Shown: piece after piece, positions 17,356 through 26,316 of the stretch
Position numbering within the stretch: the stretch's first letter is position 1
How the letters are laid out: every line of letters starts with the position of its first letter
Assembly (NCBI GenBank): GCA_903876795.1
Contig: CAIRBK010000066.1
Location: 1 to 58,290 of the forward strand
DNA length: 58,290 bases
From: an uncultured Verrucomicrobiota bacterium
GTDB lineage: Bacteria > Verrucomicrobiota > Verrucomicrobiia > Opitutales > Opitutaceae
Direction of reading: 5' to 3'
The notes under the pieces: model-generated
Databases searched by the model: none
Told to the model about the DNA's origin: nothing
What the model saw: the letters and a program-made list of their open reading frames with translations, nothing else
Position numbers and translations under genes: made by a program

Positions 17356-18840
17356 ATGGCCGAAGCGCGCCCTTCCCCTCGTTTGACCAAGAAAATTTAC
17401 GACGCCCGCGTCCCCGCCTTGCGCGAAACGCTGGTTCGACTCCAAGTCCGCCTCAAGGAGGTCCCCGCCAACGTGCTGCTCATCATCGCGGGTGAGGAGG
17501 GCGGCGGCCGGGGCGAGGTCATCAACACCCTGGGCGGCTGGCTCGATCCTCGCGGCGTGGAGACCTTTGCCTTCCGCGAACCTTCGGACGAGGAACGCGA
17601 ACGCCCGCCCATGTGGCGCTTCTGGCGTTGCCTGCCCCCGCGCGGCAAGCTCGGGATTTTCGCCGGCTCATGGTATACCGAGCTGCTGCGCGCCCAGGCC
17701 GGCGATACGCCGAAACCCGCCGCCACCGCCCGTCAGATCGAGCACATCCGCAACTTTGAAAAGCTCCTCGCCGACGACGGCACGCTCATCATCAAAGTCT
17801 GGCTGCGCCTTACCAAGACCGAGCAGAAGAACCGCCTGGCCGACCTGGCCGACAATCCCGACACGGCCTGGCGCGTGACCGACGAGGCCCGCCGCCACCA
17901 CCGTTTCCACGACCGCATCGCCCGCGCCACCGCGCGCCTGCGCGAGGCCACCGACCGGCCCGGCGCGCGCTGGACGATCATCGACGCGGCCGATCCCCGC
18001 GCCCGCAACCTCGCCGTCGCCAGCCTCCTGGTCCGCAAGCTCGGCACCCACCTCAAGCGGCTGGAGTCCGTCCGCCCCTCCGCTCCGCTGGCCAACGCGC
18101 CGAAATCGCTCCGGCCGGCCGGCCTGGCCCGGCTGCTCGCCCTGCCCCTTGATCAGAAACTTTCCTCCGACGACTACGAGGCGAAGCGCGAGAAATGGCT
18201 TGGCCGCCTCAACCGGGCCACCCGCACCGCCCAGGCTGCGGGCCGCTCCGTCATCTTCGTCTTCGAGGGCTGGGACGCCGCGGGCAAGGGCGGCGCCATC
18301 CGCCGCCTCACCAGCGCGATCGACGCGCAGGACTATCGCGTCATCCCCGTGGCGAAGCCCACCGACGAGGAAAAGGCCCACCACTATCTGTGGCGGTTCT
18401 GGCGCCACGTGCCCCGCGCGGGCCTGGTCACCATCTACGACCGCTCCTGGTATGGCCGCGTGCTTGTCGAGCGGCTGGAGGGCTTCTGCACCGCCCCCGA
18501 ATGGCGCCGCGCCTACGCCGAGATCAACGATTTCGAGCAGCAACTCGCCGAGCACGGCACCGTTGTCGTAAAGTTCTGGATGCACGTCAGCCAGGACGAG
18601 CAGCTGCGGCGCTTCCGCGAGCGCGAACAGACCGCCTACAAGCAGCACAAGATCAACGACGAGGACTGGCGCAACCGCCGCAAGTGGCGCGCCTACGAGA
18701 TCGCCGTCGGCGACATGCTCGCCCTCACCGAGACGCCCGCCTCGCCCTGGCACCTTGTGCCCTCCGACGACAAGCGCCACGCCCGCCTGCAAATCCTCAA
18801 GACCGCCGTTCACGCCATCGAGTCAGCGCTCGGCGGCTAA
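17356..18840 (+). CDS. pap: Polyphosphate:AMP phosphotransferase (tandem PPK2)
   Basis: A 494-residue protein made of two PPK2 domains. It would transfer phosphate from polyphosphate to AMP, forming ADP. The N-terminal domain (about residues 15-240) has an altered P-loop, GEEGGGRGE, lacking the usual lysine. The C-terminal domain (about 265-494) has the intact FEGWDAAGKGGAIRRL loop near residue 303, then YDRSWYGRVLVERLEGF and WMHVSQDEQLRRFRER, the PPK2 lid and catalytic stretches. One decayed and one intact domain is the known pattern for this class. It is a single-gene unit facing the SWIB gene, with a terminator between them. Confidence 0.93.
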   Translation: MAEARPSPRLTKKIYDARVPALRETLVRLQVRLKEVPANVLLIIAGEEGGGRGEVINTLGGWLDPRGVETFAFREPSDEERERPPMWRFWRCLPPRGKLGIFAGSWYTELLRAQAGDTPKPAATARQIEHIRNFEKLLADDGTLIIKVWLRLTKTEQKNRLADLADNPDTAWRVTDEARRHHRFHDRIARATARLREATDRPGARWTIIDAADPRARNLAVASLLVRKLGTHLKRLESVRPSAPLANAPKSLRPAGLARLLALPLDQKLSSDDYEAKREKWLGRLNRATRTAQAAGRSVIFVFEGWDAAGKGGAIRRLTSAIDAQDYRVIPVAKPTDEEKAHHYLWRFWRHVPRAGLVTIYDRSWYGRVLVERLEGFCTAPEWRRAYAEINDFEQQLAEHGTVVVKFWMHVSQDEQLRRFREREQTAYKQHKINDEDWRNRRKWRAYEIAVGDMLALTETPASPWHLVPSDDKRHARLQILKTAVHAIESALGG

Positions 18841-18853
18841 CCCACGAGGGCGC

Positions 18854-18884
18854 AAAAAAACCGCCGCGAATCGCTTCGCGGCGG
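18854..18884 (-). terminator. Rho-independent terminator of the SWIB gene
   Basis: A perfect 10-bp stem (18861-18870 with 18875-18884) and a TCGC loop region are followed, in minus-strand sense, by seven T residues (18854-18860 read as A on the plus strand). It is located 29 bases after the stop of the SWIB gene. Confidence 0.88.
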
Positions 18885-18913
18885 CAAGTTGACGGAAGTT
18901 GTTGAACGGGACC

Positions 18914-19186
18914 TTACTTGACGAGGTGGCCGGAGACGAGCTTGGTGAGTTCGAACATGCTGACGGACTTCTTGCCGTTGAGCACGGGCTTGAGCTTTTC
19001 GTCGGCGTTGATCTGGGTCTTCACCTTCTTGTCCTGGAGACCATTCTTCTTGATATATTCCCAGAGCTTCTTGGTGAGCTCAGTGCGGGGTAGGGGTTTC
19101 GAACCAACGATCACCGAAAGGACGGCATCGGGCTGAACAGGTTTGAGGAATGCAGCGTTGGGTTTGCGAGCGGTTTTTTTTGCCAT
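18914..19186 (-). CDS. SWIB/MDM2 domain protein
   Basis: A 90-residue protein made almost entirely of a SWIB domain: LPRTELTKKLWEYIKKNGLQD followed by LKPVLNGKKSVSMFELTKLVSGHL, with a lysine-rich N-terminus (MAKKTARKPNAAF). In eukaryotes the fold is part of chromatin remodelling complexes. In bacteria it appears in chlamydiae, verrucomicrobia and others, possibly as a nucleoid-associated protein; that role is not proven. The ATG at 19186 gives the usual start; an in-frame start 13 codons upstream is less likely. It is a single-gene unit with its own terminator. Confidence 0.92.
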   Translation of the reverse strand: MAKKTARKPNAAFLKPVQPDAVLSVIVGSKPLPRTELTKKLWEYIKKNGLQDKKVKTQINADEKLKPVLNGKKSVSMFELTKLVSGHLVK

Positions 19187-19297
19187 AGCGGAATCTGGAA
19201 TTACGCCGGAGAGGCCCGAAGGCAACGCCTATTTTAAGAGGTAAATCGGCTGTTTTCCTAGGCAGATTTAAAACTTGCGCAATCGCCTGCGGACGCT

Positions 19298-21217
19298 TCA
19301 AGCGCCGCCCATGCGCACGAACCGCTCGTGGAGCGCCGCGTAGTGATTGTTTAACGACAAAAGTTCGTCGTGCGTGCCGCGCTCGACCACGCGGCCGCGG
19401 TCGAGCACCAGCACGAGATCGGCGCTGCGTATGGTGCTCAGGCGGTGGGCCACCACGAAGCTCGTGCGGCCGGCCAGCAGCGTGACCAGCGCGCGTTGCA
19501 GGCGCTCCTCGGTGAGCGCGTCGATCGCGCTGGTCGCCTCGTCGAGGATGATCAGGCGCGGGTCGGCCAGCAGGGCGCGGGCGAAGCACACCAGCTGGCG
19601 CTGTCCGGTCGAGATGCCGCCGCCGCGCTCGCCCACCGGCGTGCGCAGGCCCTGCGGCAGCGAGTCGAGGAGGTCGGCGCAGCCGAGCCGCCGCACCGCC
19701 GAGCGCACCTCGTCCTCGGAGGCCTCGGGGCGTGCGTAGCGGATGTTGTCCAGCACCGTGCCGGCAAAAAGAAAGCCGTGCTGCGGGACCATGCCCGTCT
19801 GCCGGTGGAGCGAACGCCCGGTTATCGTGCGAATCTCGCGACCGTCCACCAGCACGTCGCCGGCGGTCGGCAGGTAGAATTTCGCCGCGAGGTTGATGAT
19901 CGAGCTCTTGCCGCTGCCGGTGTGCCCCACGAGCGCGATCATCTGTCCGGGTGCGGCGGAAAAACTCACCTCATGGAGCACCGGACGTCCCGGCTCGTAG
20001 GCGAACGACACGTTGCGGAACTCCACGCGCGCCCCCCGGACGCCGTCGACCGACGCCGGGGTTCTTGGGTCAATGTTCGTATTACGAACATTGAGTGATT
20101 CCGGCGGATTAACCGGGGGGGGAGCGACCTTGGGGCGCGGATCGGGAAGATCGCTCGCGTCGGGCGCGTCCTCCCAGTCGGGTTTGGTGTCGAGCAGCTT
20201 GAAGACGCGCTCCGCGCCGGCCATCGAGACGAGCGCCTGGTTGTAGAGATTCCCCAGGACCTGCAGGGGGGCGAAAAACTGGTTGGCGAACAGGAAAAAC
20301 GTGATGAGCACGCCTATGTCCACCTGGCTGGTGAGCACCTGCCAGCCGCCGAGCAGCAGCAGGATCGCCACGAAGAACTGGCTGTTGAGCTCCAGCAGCG
20401 GGAGCAGGATCGCCGAAGAGCGCGCCGTGCCCATGCTGTAGCGGGAGTGGTCGGCGAGCAGCCCGCGGAAGAGGCCGGCGTTGGTGTCCTGGCGCACGAA
20501 GCCCTGGGTCACGCGGATGCCGTTGATCGACTCGGCCAGCGTGGCGGTCACGCGGCTGAAGCTCTCCTGCTGCGCCCGGGTGTCGCGGCTCAGGCGCACC
20601 CGGAAGTGGTTGTTCAGCGCCCAGAGCACCGGGGCGAGGCCCAGGACCACGAGGAACAGCACCCAGTCGGTCCAGGCCATGACCGCCGCCGCGAACGCCA
20701 TCTGCCCGACTTGCACGATGCCGACAAAGAACACCTGTTCGATGCCCAGGCGCAGGGATTCGACGTCGCTGGTCACGCGGCTGAGGATGCGGCCGAGCTT
20801 CACGCGGTGGAAGAAGCCCATAGGCATGCGGCTCACATGGTCGAAGATGTCGGTGCGCATGCGCCCCACGACCGCCTCGCCGATCTCGAGCGCGAAGCGC
20901 TGGCGGAAATGGAAGAGCCCGTCGGTGAGCACCGCCAGCGCGGCGTAGCCCGCGATCCACCAGAGAAGGGAGTCCGGGCGGTTCCCGGCGATGGGTCCGG
21001 CGATGATGAGCGCGGTGAGCCAGGCCAGCGCGGGCAGTTGCGAGGCGCGCATCACCGTGAGGGCGACGAGCCAGTTGCGCTTGCGGGCGTCGGACCGGGT
21101 GTAGCCGAACAGGCGGCGGACGATGCCCCAGTCGAGGGGTTTCATCTCCTCCTCGGGGTCGTCGTCGCGGGCGCGCCGCACCAGCGTGAGCGGGCCGGGG
21201 CCGGTCGGCGTGCTCAT
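19298..21217 (-). CDS. ABC exporter half-transporter with a degenerate signature motif
   Basis: A 639-residue protein with six membrane helices (about residues 40-340) and a C-terminal ATPase domain: Walker A GHTGSGKSS near residue 430, signature ISTGQRQLVCFARALL (normally LSGGQ) near 530, Walker B LIILDEATSAIDALTE with the catalytic glutamate, and the H-loop VVAHRLSTIRSAD. An insertion of about 50 residues rich in proline and asparagine lies between the halves. It overlaps the upstream half-transporter by ATGA and must be its heterodimer partner. The start at 21217 is fixed by this overlap. It exports an unknown compound, drug or lipid. Confidence 0.93.
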   Translation of the reverse strand: MSTPTGPGPLTLVRRARDDDPEEEMKPLDWGIVRRLFGYTRSDARKRNWLVALTVMRASQLPALAWLTALIIAGPIAGNRPDSLLWWIAGYAALAVLTDGLFHFRQRFALEIGEAVVGRMRTDIFDHVSRMPMGFFHRVKLGRILSRVTSDVESLRLGIEQVFFVGIVQVGQMAFAAAVMAWTDWVLFLVVLGLAPVLWALNNHFRVRLSRDTRAQQESFSRVTATLAESINGIRVTQGFVRQDTNAGLFRGLLADHSRYSMGTARSSAILLPLLELNSQFFVAILLLLGGWQVLTSQVDIGVLITFFLFANQFFAPLQVLGNLYNQALVSMAGAERVFKLLDTKPDWEDAPDASDLPDPRPKVAPPPVNPPESLNVRNTNIDPRTPASVDGVRGARVEFRNVSFAYEPGRPVLHEVSFSAAPGQMIALVGHTGSGKSSIINLAAKFYLPTAGDVLVDGREIRTITGRSLHRQTGMVPQHGFLFAGTVLDNIRYARPEASEDEVRSAVRRLGCADLLDSLPQGLRTPVGERGGGISTGQRQLVCFARALLADPRLIILDEATSAIDALTEERLQRALVTLLAGRTSFVVAHRLSTIRSADLVLVLDRGRVVERGTHDELLSLNNHYAALHERFVRMGGA

Positions 21218-23106
21218 GGCCGGCCCTCCTTTTCGCGGAGCAGCGCTGAGGCGTCCTCGCGGTCCACCAGCTGGAGATCGGCCACGCGGAGGTAGGGGCC
21301 GGGCACGCGCATGAGTTCGGCGTGGGTGCCGCGCTGCACGATGCGGCCGGCCTCCATGACGACGATGAAGTCGGCGCGGCGCAGCGTGCTCAGGCGGTGC
21401 GCCACGATGAACGTGGTGCGGCCGGCGATGGCGTTTTCCAGCGCCTCGAAAATCTCGTGCTCGGTCTCGCTGTCGATGGCGGCGGTGGGGTCGTCGAGCA
21501 GGAGGATGGCCGGCTCGAGCAGCACCGCGCGGGCGATGGCGAGGCGCTGGCGCTGGCCGCCGGAGAGGGTGTTGCCGCTTTCGCCGAGCACGGTTTCGTA
21601 GCCCTGGGGCAGGCGCATGATGAAGTCGTGGGCGGCGGCGATGCGCGCGGCTTTCTCGATCTGGGCCGGGGTCGCCTCGGGATGGCCGAAGGCGATGTTG
21701 GCCGCGACGGTGTTGGAAAAGAGAAAACTCTCCTGGAAGACGATGCCGATGGCGCGCCGCAGTTCGTCGAGCCGCAGGTCGCGGGCGTCGATGCCGTCGA
21801 TGAGCACGCGTCCGGCCGTGGGGTCGTAGAAGCGCGGGATCAGGCTCATCAGCGTGCTTTTGCCCGCGCCGGTGGCGCCGAGGATGGCGACGCACTGCCC
21901 GGGTTTCACCGCCAGATCGATGTCGGCCAGGACGGGGTCGGCGCGATCGTAGCCGAACGAAACGCGTTCGAACCGCACGTCGCCCTTGAGGCGCGGTCGG
22001 GCGGGCGCGCCGGGCGCGTCGGCCACCTCGACCGGGGCGTCGAGTATTTCGAACACGCGTCGTGCGCCCACGAGCGACTGCTGCACGCTGTTCACGAGCG
22101 TGGCCACCTGGTTGATCTGGCCGGAGAACTGGTCGAGGAGGCCGGCGAACACCACCAGGCCGGCGCCCAGCGGCAGCTCGCCGCGGATCACCAGCCAGCC
22201 GCCGTAGCCGAGCAGCACCATCATGTTGACGCGGGTCAAAAATCCCACGGCCGGGGTGAACAGACTCACGCGCCAGAAGATGCCCCGCTGCTGGTCGAAG
22301 ACGGCCCGGTTCCTGGCCGCGAAGGCTTCGCGGTCCTCCTGTTCGCGGCCGAAAGCCTTGGTGACCTGCACGCCCTGGATGCTCTCGGAGAGGTATTGCA
22401 CCATGGTCTCGACGCGCTCGCGGCTCTCGGCATAGCGCGGTTGGATGCGTCGTGAAAACACGGCCGACATGACCGCCAGCACCGGCGTGGTCGCCAGGCA
22501 GGCGACGGTCAGTCCCGGGTGCAGGCCGGCCATATACACCGTGTAAAGCGTGAGCGACACGACCATGATGACGCTCTGGATCAGCACCTGGTCGAGAAAC
22601 ATGCGCACCGCCTGCACGTCGCCGGTCACGCGGGTGATGATCGAGCCGGTCGTGTTGGCGTCGAAGAAGCGGAAGCTGAGTTTTTGCAGCTTGTCATAGA
22701 CCTCGCCGCGCAGGTCCACCACCAGCCGCTGTTGCACGAGGCGGTTGATGGCGACGGTGTAGGTGTAGTTGAGCGCCGCGCGCAGGAGGGCGAAGCCGAG
22801 GATGCAGCCCGCGATCAACCCGAGCACATGCAGCGGCTCCCAGTCCTGGGGCAGCGGCGGGCCGAACCTGGCGTGGGGGAACTCCGCAGGCTTGCCCGTG
22901 CCGCTCCGGCCGAGCTCCCAGGCGAGATAGTCGATGCCCAGGCCCGTGAGGCTGAGGCCGCTCAGGCCCAGGGCGAGAAGCGCGAATTGCAGGAGCAACA
23001 CCTGAACGCAGCGGGCGCGATAACGCCACGCCAGGCCGAACATCCGGCGCACGAGGCGTGCGTTGGAAACCGGCTCCCCGGGCGGCGCGCCAGCCGGGGA
23101 GCTCAC
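21214..23106 (-). CDS. ABC exporter half-transporter with a degenerate Walker B
   Basis: A 630-residue half-transporter: membrane domain about residues 20-340, Walker A LGATGAGKST near 407, canonical signature LSGGQRQRLAIARAVL near 515, but Walker B LLLDDPTAAIDSETE, in which the catalytic glutamate is replaced by aspartate. Paired with the downstream gene's altered signature, this gives one weak and one normal ATP site, as in the TM287/288 and BmrCD exporters. The GTG start at 23106 overlaps the stop of the upstream secreted protein gene (GTGA). The long upstream in-frame extension is arginine-rich shadow and was dropped. Confidence 0.92.
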   Translation of the reverse strand: MSSPAGAPPGEPVSNARLVRRMFGLAWRYRARCVQVLLLQFALLALGLSGLSLTGLGIDYLAWELGRSGTGKPAEFPHARFGPPLPQDWEPLHVLGLIAGCILGFALLRAALNYTYTVAINRLVQQRLVVDLRGEVYDKLQKLSFRFFDANTTGSIITRVTGDVQAVRMFLDQVLIQSVIMVVSLTLYTVYMAGLHPGLTVACLATTPVLAVMSAVFSRRIQPRYAESRERVETMVQYLSESIQGVQVTKAFGREQEDREAFAARNRAVFDQQRGIFWRVSLFTPAVGFLTRVNMMVLLGYGGWLVIRGELPLGAGLVVFAGLLDQFSGQINQVATLVNSVQQSLVGARRVFEILDAPVEVADAPGAPARPRLKGDVRFERVSFGYDRADPVLADIDLAVKPGQCVAILGATGAGKSTLMSLIPRFYDPTAGRVLIDGIDARDLRLDELRRAIGIVFQESFLFSNTVAANIAFGHPEATPAQIEKAARIAAAHDFIMRLPQGYETVLGESGNTLSGGQRQRLAIARAVLLEPAILLLDDPTAAIDSETEHEIFEALENAIAGRTTFIVAHRLSTLRRADFIVVMEAGRIVQRGTHAELMRVPGPYLRVADLQLVDREDASALLREKEGRP

Positions 23107-23651
23107 GGCGTGGCTCCGCCGGGTCGGGCCGGGGCGGGGGCGTTGTTGACGGCGGATTGACGCAGGGCGCGCCGGCGCCTGACCTCCGCCGCGACCGATT
23201 CGAGACGGCGCTGCTCGTCGGGGTTCGCCGACGAGACCGTCGGGATCGCGCCGTTTGACGCGGGCGCGGGCACCGCCGAGGGTGCGGCCTGGCCCACGCG
23301 AGCGGAGGGGAGCGAGAGGGTGAGTTTCTGCCCTTGATATTCCACGGTCACCCATTCGTTGGCCGCATCGTAGGCGACCACGTTAAATTCGCCGCCGCGT
23401 TCTCCCTGCCGCACCCAGGCTCCGGTGTTGCGCGTGCGGTCGTAGATGCCGAAAAGCAGGCCTTCGCGCGTGGAGACAAACCCGCGAAATTCGAGCGCCG
23501 CGTTCTCCGCGACCACCGGCGCGGCGTTGACCGACTGGGCCGGCATGAAGGGGGAGTTGGCCGCGAGGCCGTCCAGCGGAACGGCGGCGGACGCGACCCC
23601 GGTCAGCAACGCGAGCCCGGCGGACAAAAACAACGACGAGGGGGGGAACAT
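23103..23651 (-). CDS. Secreted protein of unknown function, first gene of the ABC operon
   Basis: A 182-residue protein with a Sec signal peptide (SSLFLSAGLALLTGVASAAVP; cleavage likely after ASA near residue 22). A small beta-rich domain follows: LEFRGFVSTREGLLFGIYD, then GAWVRQGERGGEFNVV and VEYQGQKLTLSLPS. The C-terminal third is disordered and ends with a charged helix containing SVAAEVRRRRALR. The GTGA overlap with the ABC gene indicates coupled translation and suggests a periplasmic helper of the exporter. Similar domains occur beside secretion genes in other verrucomicrobia as far as I can recall, but I cannot verify this here. Confidence 0.75.
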   Translation of the reverse strand: MFPPSSLFLSAGLALLTGVASAAVPLDGLAANSPFMPAQSVNAAPVVAENAALEFRGFVSTREGLLFGIYDRTRNTGAWVRQGERGGEFNVVAYDAANEWVTVEYQGQKLTLSLPSARVGQAAPSAVPAPASNGAIPTVSSANPDEQRRLESVAAEVRRRRALRQSAVNNAPAPARPGGATP

Positions 23652-23757
23652 GGCAGGGAGACAGGGTTACTGCCGAACGAACCCCCGGTCAAGCAACGCC
23701 ACGGCGGCTTGAAAGGTTGCACCGCCCGTCGGCGCAAAGTCCCGCCCTGGCTGCGGC

Positions 23758-25032
23758 TCAGACCGGCCGGCCTGCGCCCAGCGTGTTCGCGGCGCTGCGG
23801 CCCAGCTCGATCGTCTGCGTCGGGAAGGCGAACGACAGGCCGCGGGCCTGCACGGCGCGCATCAACGCGAGATTGATGCGCTGGCGCAGCTGCATGAACT
23901 TCGCGAAGTCGGCGTCTTTCGCCACGTAAACGATCCAGATGTCGAGGGACGAGGCGGAGTAGTCGCGGAAAAAAACGTTCATCGAGGAGGGATCGATTTC
24001 CGGCTCGGCGAGGATGATTCCGCGGAAGTCGTCCACGATCGCCTCCATTTGCTCCGGCGAGGTGTCGTAGGTGAGCCCCACGACCTGCTCGACGCGGCGC
24101 TCGGTGAAACGGGCCAGGTTCGTCACCACCTCGGACGCCACCATTTTGTTGGGCAGGACGATCAGGGATTTGTCCACGGCGCGCAGCTTGGTGGAGCGCA
24201 GGCCGATGTCCTCGACCAGCCCCTGGTGCGAGCCGATCTTCACCATTTCGCCGATCTTGAAAGGCTGGTCGATGGCCACGACCACGGAACCGAAGAGGTT
24301 GGCGAGGGTGTCCTGGGCCGCCAAGGCGAAGGCCAGACCGCCGATGCCGAGACCCTGGAGGATGGTGCTGACGTTGTAGCCCAGGCTCTGGACGATCATC
24401 AGGCCGCCGATGATGACAAAGAGCGCTACGAGCGTCTTCTTGATCCACGGCATGAAGGCGGCGACGCCCGAGCTCCGTTGAACCGCGATTTCGTGCAGGT
24501 GATCGAGCACGGCGTTGAAGGCGCGCAGCAAAAGCCAGAACACGCACAACGAAAACGCCACGGTGGACGCATAGCCTATGGCCCGGTCGGTCGCGGTGGC
24601 GAGCTTGAGGACCTTGAGCGCCGCAAACGCGCCCAGCAGCGCGATAAAGGTCGCCACGGGGGCTTCGAGCGCGGGGAAGAGCTTGTCGTCCAGCGTGGTC
24701 TGGGTCTTGGCGGCCAGCTTGCGGAGGAACCCGAAAATGAACGTCGTCACCACCCGGCGCAGCAGGTAGAAACCGACCAGCAACAGCGAGGCGATCACAT
24801 AGTGGGAGAGCGTGTTGCCGCTGGTGCGCACGTCGAACATCCCCAGAATCACATCGACGAGATGCTCCAGGAAATCGGGGGTGCGCACCGAGGCTTGGCC
24901 GCTGGCGATCGCCGCGGCCGCTTGGGTGCCCGAATGGGCGGCGGCGTCCGCCGGGGAATCGCCGGCGGTCTGCGACCACAGGGGCGAAAGGCCCGTTACG
25001 AAAACCAAAAGCGCGAGGCTGACACGTTTCAT
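23758..25032 (-). CDS. MscS-family mechanosensitive ion channel
   Basis: A 424-residue membrane protein with an N-terminal signal peptide (KRVSLALLVFVTGLSPLW) and four or five membrane helices. The MscS core has the pore helix region GIGGLAFALAAQDTLANLFG, the beta domain QPFKIGEMVKIGSHQGLVED and then LRSTKLRAVDKSLIVLPNK. Such channels open under membrane tension and release solutes during osmotic downshock. The start at 25032 was preferred over an ATG six codons upstream because the signal peptide begins there. It is followed 106 bases later by the secreted-protein/ABC operon on the same strand. Confidence 0.92.
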   Translation of the reverse strand: MKRVSLALLVFVTGLSPLWSQTAGDSPADAAAHSGTQAAAAIASGQASVRTPDFLEHLVDVILGMFDVRTSGNTLSHYVIASLLLVGFYLLRRVVTTFIFGFLRKLAAKTQTTLDDKLFPALEAPVATFIALLGAFAALKVLKLATATDRAIGYASTVAFSLCVFWLLLRAFNAVLDHLHEIAVQRSSGVAAFMPWIKKTLVALFVIIGGLMIVQSLGYNVSTILQGLGIGGLAFALAAQDTLANLFGSVVVAIDQPFKIGEMVKIGSHQGLVEDIGLRSTKLRAVDKSLIVLPNKMVASEVVTNLARFTERRVEQVVGLTYDTSPEQMEAIVDDFRGIILAEPEIDPSSMNVFFRDYSASSLDIWIVYVAKDADFAKFMQLRQRINLALMRAVQARGLSFAFPTQTIELGRSAANTLGAGRPV

Positions 25033-25170
25033 AGCGTGCCACTTCTCCATTCACCGCCAACCCCTGTCAACCCCGAGGCCCGGCGCGCCGGCCGCCAACC
25101 AGATGCGCCTTTACGCGGAGCGCCAAACACCCATTTTCAGCCGACCGATGCCCATTTTGTCCTCATTTCC

Positions 25171-26316
25171 ATGCGCTGGCTGATCCTCACCTCGTCCACC
25201 GGCACCGGGCACAACATGCGCGCCGAGTCGCTCAGCCGCTGGGCCTCGGAAATACTCGGCTCCTCGATCGAGGTGCGCATCCATTCCGTGCTGGAGAACA
25301 CCCACGGTCTGTACCGCTTCGGGGTCGGCCTCTATAATTTCATCCAGCGCCACGCCCCGCGCCTGCACCATCTTTATTTCAACTACCTCGAAATCGCCGG
25401 AATGCACCGCCGCGGCTCGAAGATTCTCGGGGCGGACAACTTTACCCGGCTGATCCGCGAGTGGCGGCCCGACCGCGTCATCAGTGTCCACGCGCACACC
25501 AACCACGGTTTTTTTGAACTCGCCCGCGCCGCCCTGCCCGACCATCCGCCACGCTGCCTCACCTACTGCGGCGAACTCTTCGGCGGCTACGGCTTCAGCC
25601 GCCACTGGGCCAATCCCCGCTCCGACGGCTTCATCGGCGCCACCCCCGAGATCTGCGCCGCCGCGCGGGCGGTCGGCACGCCCGACGACCGGGTGTTTTT
25701 CGGAGGTTTCCTGCTGAGGCCGCCTTTCTACGCCCCCGAGGACGAGCTTGAGCGGGAGGCCGAGGCCAAGGCCCGCAAATACAACCTCGACCGCATGGCC
25801 TTCACGGTGGTCTTGAGCAGCGGACTGGCCGGCGCCAACAACCACCTTGCCATCCTGCGCGAACTCGCCGCCGCCGGCCGGAAACTCCAGGTCGTCGTCC
25901 TCTGTTCCCGCAACACCGCCGTGCGCCGCGAGGTCGAGGCCTTCGCGACCGCGCACCCCGTCCTCGCCATCCGCGCGCTGGAGCACACCGACAAGATTCC
26001 GGCGCTCCTGCGCCTGGCCTCCGTCATCGTGGCCCGCCCCGGCACCGGCGCGACCAGCGAGGCCATCCAGCTCGGCACGCCGCTCGTCCACAACGGCATC
26101 GGCGGCGTCATGCCCCAGGAGTTGATCACCGTGCAATACTGCCGCGAGCACGCCTGCGCCCGCTTCGGCGATTCCCCCCGCGCCATCGCCCGCGAAATCC
26201 TTGATCTTCACGCGCACCCCGAGGCCCTTGAGGGGATGCGAGCCCGCCTGCGCGCCGCCCGCCCGCCCGGCCACCCCGAACAGATCGTCCGCTGGATCGC
26301 CGCCGAACACCCATGA
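25171..26316 (+). CDS. MGDG-synthase-like glycosyltransferase (GT28)
   Basis: A 381-residue enzyme of the MurG/monogalactosyldiacylglycerol synthase type. The N-terminal domain has TSSTGTGHNMRAESLSRWA (residues about 8-26), then a VISVHAHTNHGFFELAR stretch. The C-terminal donor domain has VVLSSGLAGANNHLAIL and RPGTGATSEAIQLGTPLV followed by NGIGGVMPQE, the nucleotide-sugar binding signature. Such enzymes glycosylate diacylglycerol or polyisoprenyl lipids at the inner membrane. The ATG at 25171 is preceded by in-frame sequence without protein character. The stop overlaps the next start (ATGA). The sugar donor and lipid acceptor are unknown. Confidence 0.85.
   Translation: MRWLILTSSTGTGHNMRAESLSRWASEILGSSIEVRIHSVLENTHGLYRFGVGLYNFIQRHAPRLHHLYFNYLEIAGMHRRGSKILGADNFTRLIREWRPDRVISVHAHTNHGFFELARAALPDHPPRCLTYCGELFGGYGFSRHWANPRSDGFIGATPEICAAARAVGTPDDRVFFGGFLLRPPFYAPEDELEREAEAKARKYNLDRMAFTVVLSSGLAGANNHLAILRELAAAGRKLQVVVLCSRNTAVRREVEAFATAHPVLAIRALEHTDKIPALLRLASVIVARPGTGATSEAIQLGTPLVHNGIGGVMPQELITVQYCREHACARFGDSPRAIAREILDLHAHPEALEGMRARLRAARPPGHPEQIVRWIAAEHP

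Noticed and set aside
21218-21895. N-terminal extension of the second ABC gene into the first
   Set aside because: The extra 226 residues are an arginine-rich out-of-frame reading of the first ATPase domain; the ATGA overlap at 21214-21217 gives a natural start.
24049-25170. In-frame extension of the MGDG-like gene over the MscS gene
   Set aside because: The upstream part is a shadow of mscS; protein-like sequence begins at the 25171 ATG.
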